Source: Clostridia bacterium
GTDB taxonomy: Bacteria > Bacillota > Clostridia > Oscillospirales > CAG-272
NCBI GenBank assembly: GCA_017646745.1
Contig: JAGCLY010000029.1
Coordinates: 1 to 50,118 of the forward strand
Reading direction: 5' to 3'
Length of the DNA: 50,118 nt
Below, piece by piece: positions 44,295-50,118 of this stretch. A program made the translations under genes and the position numbers. Below the pieces are notes generated by a model. That model was not told the DNA's origin, made no database searches, and was given only the letters and a program-made list of their open reading frames with translations. How positions within the stretch are numbered: position 1 is the stretch's first letter; each line of letters begins with the position of its first letter.

Positions 44295-45008
44295 TTATCC
44301 GCCGAGATAAGCCGAAATCAGTCGTTCATCCTTGATAAGGTCAGCAGAGCTTCCGTGCATGCTGATTTTGCCAAGCTCCAGAACGTATGCATAATCGGCA
44401 ATCTTAAGGGTAGCAAGAGCGTTTTGCTCTACAATAAGAATTGTGGTTCCCTCTTCCTTAATTTTAAGAAGTGTTGCGAAAATATCCTTAATAAGAAGAG
44501 GAGCAAGACCCAGCGAGGGCTCATCAAGAATAAGAAGCTTAGGACTTCCCATCAAGGCGCGTCCTATTGCAAGCATCTGCTGCTCACCACCCGAAAGAGT
44601 GCTGGACTGCTGCTTTGCTCGCTCCTTAAGTCTGGGGAAAAGGGTATATACTCGCTCAAAATTACGGGCAAGCTCTGCCTTATCCTTGATGTTGTATCCG
44701 CCGACACGGAGATTTTCCTCAACGGTGAGTCCGACAAGAACAAATCTGCCCTCGGGCGATTGCATTATTCCCTGCTTCGCCACCTTATGAGCCGGCTTTC
44801 CGCCAATGCTGCTACCATCGAAGAGAATCTCGCCCGATGCAGGCTTTAAAAGACCGGATATTACCTTTAGCAGCGAGGTCTTTCCGGCGCCGTTTGCGCC
44901 CAGGATGGCAACTATCTGACCCTCGTTTACCGAAAGATCTACACCCTTCAGCGCTGCGATAGGGCCGTAATTAAGCTTTAGGTCGGTTATTTTAAGAAGT
45001 TCACTCAT
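44295..45008 (-). CDS. livF: LivF-type ABC ATPase
   Basis: A 237-residue ATPase with Walker A GANGAGKTS near 35, signature TLSGGEQQMLAIGRAL, Walker B KLLILDEPSLGLAP and the ending DERLISAYLGG, all as in LivF. Start overlaps the livG stop by one base (TAATG), so both ATPases are made together. It powers the LivH/LivM importer. Confidence 0.95.
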   Translation of the reverse strand: MSELLKITDLKLNYGPIAALKGVDLSVNEGQIVAILGANGAGKTSLLKVISGLLKPASGEILFDGSSIGGKPAHKVAKQGIMQSPEGRFVLVGLTVEENLRVGGYNIKDKAELARNFERVYTLFPRLKERAKQQSSTLSGGEQQMLAIGRALMGSPKLLILDEPSLGLAPLLIKDIFATLLKIKEEGTTILIVEQNALATLKIADYAYVLELGKISMHGSSADLIKDERLISAYLGG

Positions 45009-46429
45009 TATTCGTCATCCTCCATACCGAGATAAGCCTCCTGAACGGCTTTATTTTTCTGTATCTCTTCGGTAGTGCCGATCGCCAGCATCTGACCGAA
45101 GGAGATTGCGCATACGGTATCACAGACATTCATTACCAAACCCATATCGTGCTCTACAAGAAGAATGGTAACACCAAATTCGTCACGAATGCGACGAATG
45201 GTTTCGGTAAGCTCTGCAGTTTCGGAATCATTAAGACCTGCCGCAGGCTCATCCATAATGATAAGTCTTGCATCCGCCATAAGCGCACGGGCTATTTCAA
45301 CCTTCTTCAGAATTCCGTAAGGAAGACCGAAGGCGAGCCAACCCGCATAGGATTCAAGTCCCATAAATTCAAGAATCTTCATTGCCTTCTCACGAAGCAT
45401 CTTTTCCTCTCTCTTCAAAAGAGGAAGACCGAGCGCATGAGCAATAAAGCCCGAGCGGTATGCTCTTGTGCTGGCAACAAGAAGGTTATCCAGAACCGAT
45501 ATTTCCTTTACAAGCTCGATATTCTGGAATGTACGTCCTATTCCCTGGAGAATAATGTCGTGTACCTTATATTCTCTGAGATCCACTACCTCTCCGTACT
45601 TGTTTTCAAAGTACATTTCGCCACCGGTAGCGTCATAAAAACGGGTAATGCAGTTAAATACGGTGGTTTTACCTGCGCCGTTAGGGCCGATAAGGCCGAA
45701 TATCTCACCCTTCTTAACGTCAAAGGTAAGATCATCAACCGCCTTCAGACCGCCGAAATACATTTTGAGGCCCTTAACCGATAACAGAATATCATCGGGA
45801 AGGGTGTGCTTTTCAGTTTGCTTTGCTTCAAGCAACTGAAGATTTTTAGAAATAGAGTCGAGCTTCTTGTTAAGCTTCAGCTCCTTTGCGGAAATTTCAG
45901 CCGCATGCTTTTCATCAAGAGCAGACGAGAGCTCGTTATATTTTTTCTCCAGCTCTGCTGAGAGAGCCTTATATTCCGAAGAATCCGAAATAGAGTTTTT
46001 ACGAAGGAACGCTTCCCTTTCGGCTTCAAGCTTCTTCACGTAAGCCTCTCGCTCTTTAAGCAAATCGTCGTTTGCCTTTCTTACTTCCAAGAGGTCTGCC
46101 GACCAATCCTCACCCTTCTTTATAGCGAGGAATATTTCGACAGCAGCAAGGTGATTTGCCTTTCTGTGCTGGAGATACTGCTTAACGTCGTATTTCTGCA
46201 GCTTCTCAGTCATAATAGAGTCCGCATACTCTTCCTTATCACAAGCCTTGAATGCGGAATTCGAGAGCTTCTTATTCGCCTTCAGAAGAAAGCTGTTCAA
46301 AGCCTTTTTCTTTTTCTCAGCATAGTGCAAAGGAAGTGCCTCAAGCTCTGCCTGTGTCCAATCATAGCTCTGACGAAGCTTTAAAATACGCTCGGAGACG
46401 GGGTTAAGATTATCCAAGATCCTTGCCAT
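45008..46429 (-). CDS. livG: LivG-type ABC ATPase with a ~210-residue N-terminal helical extension
   Basis: A 473-residue protein; LivG is normally about 255. Residues ~215-473 are a standard LivG ATPase: Walker A GPNGAGKT at 248-255, [31 protein letters not shown] in place of the signature, Walker B LIIMDEP at 389-395 and switch His427. Residues 1-212 are an added, highly charged, mostly helical part: a Lys/Leu-rich segment to ~105 and a heptad-like coiled coil at ~115-205 ([19 protein letters not shown]). The frame is unbroken and its start overlaps livM by 20 bases, so the fusion is real rather than an assembly join. The role of the extension is unknown; it could tether, oligomerise or regulate the importer. 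Confidence 0.92.
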   Translation of the reverse strand: MARILDNLNPVSERILKLRQSYDWTQAELEALPLHYAEKKKKALNSFLLKANKKLSNSAFKACDKEEYADSIMTEKLQKYDVKQYLQHRKANHLAAVEIFLAIKKGEDWSADLLEVRKANDDLLKEREAYVKKLEAEREAFLRKNSISDSSEYKALSAELEKKYNELSSALDEKHAAEISAKELKLNKKLDSISKNLQLLEAKQTEKHTLPDDILLSVKGLKMYFGGLKAVDDLTFDVKKGEIFGLIGPNGAGKTTVFNCITRFYDATGGEMYFENKYGEVVDLREYKVHDIILQGIGRTFQNIELVKEISVLDNLLVASTRAYRSGFIAHALGLPLLKREEKMLREKAMKILEFMGLESYAGWLAFGLPYGILKKVEIARALMADARLIIMDEPAAGLNDSETAELTETIRRIRDEFGVTILLVEHDMGLVMNVCDTVCAISFGQMLAIGTTEEIQKNKAVQEAYLGMEDDE

Positions 46430-47501
46430 ATCGCGCCTCCTTCATTTTAATACGAAGCTTCCTTGCCTTACCGCGAAGCTCAAGAACAAGCTGTGCAAGT
46501 CCGCCGGGATAGAACATTACAACGATGATTACGAGAATACCCGACACGAAGGTTATAATAACCGGGTTTTCGGCAAGGAACTTAATATTGTTCAGTACAA
46601 CGGTCTGCATACCGTACATAATAAAGCTGCCGAATACCGCGCCCCATATCGACTTGTATCCACCGATAATAACCGCCGCCAGAATATTAAGCGAGGTTAT
46701 TAAAGCGTAGAAGCCGGTGCCCTGAGAAGCCATAGCACCACGCACTACGATGATAAGCATAGTACCCGAAATGGATGCATAAACGGTACAGATAATGAAC
46801 GCCATAAGTCTGTACTTCATAAGGCTTATACCCATAGCCTGAGCTGCGGCGGTAGAGTTTTTCATGGCAAGCATTGCCCTGCCTGTAGGGCTGTTAATAA
46901 TATTACCGGTGATAATCATAATCACAGCAAGCACTACTACAACCACGTACAAGGACATCTGACGGGTAATCTCAATACCGAAGAGATTAGGATTTGTAGA
47001 AATAGTTATTCTGTCCTCCAAAACCATGTAGAGATTACGGAGAATCTCCGAAAGTCCGAGTGTCAGGATAACGAGGTATATTCCCTCTATACGGAGCGAA
47101 ATAAATCCGACTATCACTCCGATAAGTACTGCTACTGCAATAGCGGTGATAAGCGCAATTCCGAACGGAAGACCCGCTTCCGACATTATGTAATGTACAG
47201 AATATGTTCCTATTCCGATAAATCCGCCGGTGCCAAGAGAGGCAAGACCGGAATAACCCATCAGAAGGCAGAAGCCGACCGCTGCAATAGCGTATGAGAA
47301 GGTAGATGCAAATGCCGACAACCAGGAATAAGGAAGTATCTTTTCCTGGGAAAGCGCGCCAACAACAGACATAATTATGGCGAAGAGGATAATCTGCATC
47401 GTAGAATTTTTGAAGAAGGAGCGAAGACAAGCCGTAAGGCCGTCGCCATCGGTTGTCTGTTTTCCAAGCAAGGCGTAATTTTTAGCTAAACGTTTATCCA
47501 T
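46410..47501 (-). CDS. livM: LivM-type ABC permease
   Basis: A 363-residue permease with about nine membrane helices. Motifs SGLASLGTGGFIGIGTYSVHYI and SLRIEGIYLVILTLGLSEI are the classic LivM features, and GRAMLAMKNSTAAAQAMGI is the cytoplasmic ATPase-contact loop. Residues 1-35 form a cytoplasmic tail. It starts 3 bases after livH and overlaps the start of livG by 20 bases. With LivH it forms the pore. Confidence 0.94.
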   Translation of the reverse strand: MDKRLAKNYALLGKQTTDGDGLTACLRSFFKNSTMQIILFAIIMSVVGALSQEKILPYSWLSAFASTFSYAIAAVGFCLLMGYSGLASLGTGGFIGIGTYSVHYIMSEAGLPFGIALITAIAVAVLIGVIVGFISLRIEGIYLVILTLGLSEILRNLYMVLEDRITISTNPNLFGIEITRQMSLYVVVVVLAVIMIITGNIINSPTGRAMLAMKNSTAAAQAMGISLMKYRLMAFIICTVYASISGTMLIIVVRGAMASQGTGFYALITSLNILAAVIIGGYKSIWGAVFGSFIMYGMQTVVLNNIKFLAENPVIITFVSGILVIIVVMFYPGGLAQLVLELRGKARKLRIKMKEARYGKDLG

Positions 47502-47504
47502 ATC

Positions 47505-48416
47505 TTACACCTTCCTTGCTATTTTTTTACCGAATATACCCTGGGGCTTAAAGAATATGATAACGAGCGCAACAGCGTAAACTATTACCATCGACCATCC
47601 TGTAAGCTCGGGTACTCCGAGAACGTTAACGATATACTGCACGAGATTGTTTGCAAGAGGAATCATAAGGGCGGCAATAACCGGACCGTAGAAGGTGGAG
47701 AATCCACCGAGAATTCCCGCAAGGAATGCGTATACCTGATAGTTTGTCATAAAGTAACCGCTGATAATATTACCGGAGGAAGCATTTATCGTTGCCGCAA
47801 GCGCACCGAGCGCACCTGCAAGTCCCCAGGATACCGCAGTTACCACGTGGGTGTTTATTCCCATCATTCCCGCTACATACTCGTTTGAGGCTGTGGCACG
47901 CACCGAAAGTCCCCATTTCGAGAAGCGCAAAAGAATGAATATAGCAGCGATAACCACCACAGCAAGAGCAAGACATACCAACGAATTTTTAGTAACGCTG
48001 GCCACGCTTCCGTCAGACAGTGTAAATGTAATATTTCCATTTACAAAGCTCTTGAAGGCAGGATCGCTAAGACCGAATATAAGCGGAATTACGCCCACAA
48101 CAAGCGAAATAAGACCCATAGTTATTATCTGCTTACCAAGTGCATTAACGTAGCGTCCGTTACGGAAAATAAGCACGTCAACGGCTACCGCAATAAGCAT
48201 AGCGGCAAACATACCTATCGGAAGGCTTATCCATATGGACAGCCCCAATTTGTTAAGCGAGCTCGCCACCACGTATGCACCAAATGCGGAGATAACTCCC
48301 TGAGCAAAGTTGGTGGTGTATGACGTCTTGAAGATAAGCGTAATTGCCATCGTAACAAGCGCCGTAATACACATCGGAACTATTGATCCGAACAGTGTGT
48401 TAAGAAAATAAGCCAT
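47505..48416 (-). CDS. livH: LivH-type ABC permease
   Basis: A 303-residue permease with about eight membrane helices. Motifs TNFAQGVISAFGAYVV near 35-50 (as in the LivH 'GxxxxxGAY' region) and SVRATASNEYVAGMMGINT, the ATPase-contact loop, are typical. The C-terminal FFKPQGIFGKK is also a family mark. AAAGGA precedes the start. First gene of the importer set; a structured repeat lies just upstream. Confidence 0.94.
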   Translation of the reverse strand: MAYFLNTLFGSIVPMCITALVTMAITLIFKTSYTTNFAQGVISAFGAYVVASSLNKLGLSIWISLPIGMFAAMLIAVAVDVLIFRNGRYVNALGKQIITMGLISLVVGVIPLIFGLSDPAFKSFVNGNITFTLSDGSVASVTKNSLVCLALAVVVIAAIFILLRFSKWGLSVRATASNEYVAGMMGINTHVVTAVSWGLAGALGALAATINASSGNIISGYFMTNYQVYAFLAGILGGFSTFYGPVIAALMIPLANNLVQYIVNVLGVPELTGWSMVIVYAVALVIIFFKPQGIFGKKIARKV

Positions 48417-48478
48417 AAAAGCATTTTTCCTTTCTAAAAAAGGAGTGAATTATAATTTTAATTTAAATGGCAAAATAG

Positions 48479-48575
48479 AAATTTTGAGTGAAAATTTTTG
48501 CTTGGTGGATGCAAGGCGTAGTGACCTACGTCAAGTCCACAAAGCGGAGAATCGCAGCGCTTTTCACCAAAATTT
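48479..48575. repeat. Structured inverted-repeat element (~97 bp)
   Basis: Outer arms AAATTTTG-A-GTGAAAA (48479-48494) pair with TTTTCAC-CAAAATTT (48561-48575) with one bulged A. Inside are two further hairpins: GTGGA...GCGTAG (from 48506) with CTACGT...TCCAC (to 48540) around a TGAC loop, and AAAGCG (48541-48546) with CGCTTT (48558-48563). The element abuts the stop codon of the KAS III-like gene. Its higher GC core differs from the flanks. It resembles a dispersed REP/MITE-like element or a structured RNA; copy number cannot be seen here. Confidence 0.7.
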
Positions 48576-49590
48576 ATCCCCATTTGATAATGTTAGCCGC
48601 CCAGGTGTAACCGATACCGGCAGCGATCATACATACAGTGCTGCCCTCCTTAACCTTACCCTCCTTGAGAGCGAGCTCAAGAGAAAGGATCTGGTCGATC
48701 TGACCGATGTGGCCGTAATCCTCAAGATAGATGGACTGATCCTCGGTAAGGCCGAGGTCAGCGAGCATTGCCTTGTGACCCGAACGCTTTATGTGAAGAA
48801 TATCAAGATAATCAATATCTGCACGAGTCATATTCGACTTACGAAGAGCCTCGTCAATACAGTGATACCAGTTGGGCATAGAAACGGTGTTAAGCAAGCC
48901 CTTCATCTTAGGAGAATCCATAAGGCGAAGCATACCGAACTCCTTGTAATTTTCAGGAGTAACGGGCTCAAGAATACCGCCAACCTTAGATCCGCAGGTG
49001 TGAACAACAGAGCCGTCGGACATAAGGTGAGTACCGAGGAGAAGGTTCTTGCCGTAATTCTTCTTAAGAAGGATTGCGCCGCCGCCTGCGCCAAGGTTGA
49101 ACATGAAGGATACACCGCTGTCGGTGTAATCAATGAAATCACAGTTGCGGTAACCGCCGCAAACGAGCACGGTGTTAACCTCGTCATCTGCAATAAGGAT
49201 ATCCTTAGCAAGCTTCATTGCAGAAACGCATGTACAGCAACGGTTCTGAACGTCGATGCCCCACGCATTCTTTGCGCCTATTCTATCCTGCACGTAGCAT
49301 GCAGAGGTGGTGAGAGGATACTCCTTCCACTCCTCGGTGATACAGAGGATAACGTCGATCTCAAGAGGATCAACACCACAGTTCTCAAGGCACTTGAGAG
49401 CTGCAAGCGCGCCCATCTCCTGAGTGCCGTCGCAGGGATCAGCGGAGGGAATGAACTTCTGATTGATACCGAGCTTTGCTCTAACCGCATCCTCGCTCCA
49501 TACGCCACCGGTGGCATCGGAGATCTCTTTTGCAGTCATTATTTTTTTAGGAAGGTATGTGCCAATACCAACTATTCCTACATTTGTCAT
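48574..49590 (-). CDS. 3-oxoacyl-ACP synthase III (FabH)-like protein with altered triad
   Basis: Start set at 49590 (AGGA 9 bases upstream), giving 338 residues; an upstream Met at 49617 lacks a site. The thiolase-fold pattern is clear: VGIVGIGTYLPKKIMT at the start, the nucleophile region DVQNRCCTCVSAMKL with Cys118 in the FabH Cys position, and FNLGAGGGAILL. The second catalytic residue is His266 (LDILHIKRSGHKAM). The usual Asn (GN motif) is replaced by His294 in DYGHIGQIDQ. Such KAS III-like proteins can act as acyl-CoA condensing, transfer or hydrolysing enzymes rather than in fatty acid initiation. It lies 50 bases after a FabG-like reductase, suggesting condensation followed or preceded by keto reduction. 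Confidence 0.88.
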   Translation of the reverse strand: MTNVGIVGIGTYLPKKIMTAKEISDATGGVWSEDAVRAKLGINQKFIPSADPCDGTQEMGALAALKCLENCGVDPLEIDVILCITEEWKEYPLTTSACYVQDRIGAKNAWGIDVQNRCCTCVSAMKLAKDILIADDEVNTVLVCGGYRNCDFIDYTDSGVSFMFNLGAGGGAILLKKNYGKNLLLGTHLMSDGSVVHTCGSKVGGILEPVTPENYKEFGMLRLMDSPKMKGLLNTVSMPNWYHCIDEALRKSNMTRADIDYLDILHIKRSGHKAMLADLGLTEDQSIYLEDYGHIGQIDQILSLELALKEGKVKEGSTVCMIAAGIGYTWAANIIKWG

Positions 49591-49640
49591 AGTATTTTCC
49601 TTTCTTTTTGCAAACATTTATTTGCGTTTAAGCTGTTTTA

Positions 49641-50118
49641 TTACAGGCGCATGCCGCCATTTACCGAAAGAACGTGTCCGGTAACGTAAGAGGAGTCGTC
49701 AGATGCAAGGAAGAGAGCTGCCTTTGCAATCTCCTCGGGCTGACCAAGTCTGCCGAGCATAGTAAGTCCTGCAAACTTCTTAAGCAGATCCTCGGGAACG
49801 GTCTTCATCATATCGGTCATAATATAGCCGGGAGCGATGGCGTTAACTCTTACGGGAACGCCCTTTCTCGCGAACTCCTTAGCCCAGGTCTTGGTAAGAC
49901 CGATAACGCCCGCCTTGGATGCGGCGTAGTTAGCCTGACCGATGTTGCCGTACTCACCTACGACAGAGGAAATGTTGATGATGCTGCCGCCGCCCATCTC
50001 CTCCATATGAGGACCGATGTAACGGGTAAGGTTGAATACACCCTTAAGGTTGATATCTATAACGAGATCCCACATATCGTCGGGCATCTTTCTGGTCATA
50101 GCATCACGGGTAATACCT
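49641..50118 (-). CDS. fabG: FabG-like short-chain dehydrogenase, C-terminal part (start outside window)
   Basis: The frame is open to the window edge and reads GITRDAMTRKM at the upstream side, the usual NAGITRD region of FabG, so about the first 90 residues are missing. Visible SDR features: DINLKGVFNLTR, the catalytic Ser in INISSV, the catalytic YAASK (Tyr/Lys), PVRVNAIAPGYIMTDM and the end SYVTGHVLSVNGGMRL. FabG reduces 3-oxoacyl-ACP or -CoA with NADPH. Its place directly before a KAS III-like gene and an acid/amino-acid-type importer suggests use in a dedicated acyl pathway, though a role in general fatty acid synthesis cannot be excluded. Confidence 0.93.
   Translation of the reverse strand, partial: GITRDAMTRKMPDDMWDLVIDINLKGVFNLTRYIGPHMEEMGGGSIINISSVVGEYGNIGQANYAASKAGVIGLTKTWAKEFARKGVPVRVNAIAPGYIMTDMMKTVPEDLLKKFAGLTMLGRLGQPEEIAKAALFLASDDSSYVTGHVLSVNGGMRL

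Overview
The window looks like a chromosomal segment of a low- to mid-GC Gram-positive anaerobe of the Clostridia (Bacillota) type, most likely a fibre-degrading gut or rumen bacterium. This rests on many lipobox lipoproteins, sigma-A promoters of TTGACA-17-TATAAT type, AGGA/GGAGG ribosome binding sites, CUT1 sugar ABC importers and hairpin-plus-T-tract terminators. I see no outer-membrane genes, rRNA, tRNA, transposase, phage genes or CRISPR. Genus cannot be told from the sequence. No transcription factor gene lies in the window.

Left part (1-7.6 kb, mostly minus strand): the end of a membrane protein; a thioredoxin-reductase-like flavoprotein; a two-gene unit of a flavin-reductase-like protein and a membrane protein with nucleotide-binding (RCK/CASTOR-like) and ryanodine-receptor-repeat-like parts; and a carboxylesterase with a GPH-family sugar:cation symporter under a consensus promoter.

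Galactan/oligosaccharide locus (7.6-19.85 kb, minus strand): a secreted lipoprotein GH53 endo-galactanase with a probable C-terminal CBM61, a lipoprotein GH13 amylase, an unassigned ~600-residue possible carbohydrate enzyme, a small zinc-ribbon protein and a cytoplasmic GH53. After a terminator, a second unit with a perfect promoter encodes a MalE-like binding protein, MalF- and MalG-like permeases and an MsmX-type ATPase. The logic is cutting at the surface, importing oligomers, and finishing digestion inside the cell.

Plus-strand block (20.3-32.05 kb): an RDD membrane protein; a second CUT1 importer (ATPase, two permeases, binding protein); a staphylococcal-nuclease-like lipoprotein with an OB-fold part; a 1056-residue lipoprotein with duplicated domains and two OB-fold-like segments; and, after a terminator and a new promoter, a lipoprotein whose C-terminal half matches barnase including all four catalytic residues. 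The opposing operon (32.1-34.8 kb) carries two tandem DHH phosphoesterases and SurE, which are nucleotide/short-RNA phosphatases. Together they suggest, without proving, a surface nucleic-acid degradation function.

Alpha-glucan unit (35.0-39.6 kb, plus strand): an extended -10 promoter, 4-alpha-glucanotransferase and a type I pullulanase lipoprotein.

Right part (39.6-50.1 kb, minus strand): in transcription order, the end of FabG, a KAS III-like enzyme with an altered active site, a branched-chain-amino-acid-type ABC importer (LivH, LivM, a LivG with an extra ~210-residue helical N-terminus, LivF, LivK), a CoA-transferase and two alpha/beta hydrolases. Close packing suggests one acyl-CoA-related pathway that begins beyond the window edge. 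A structured ~97-bp inverted-repeat element lies between the KAS III-like gene and livH.
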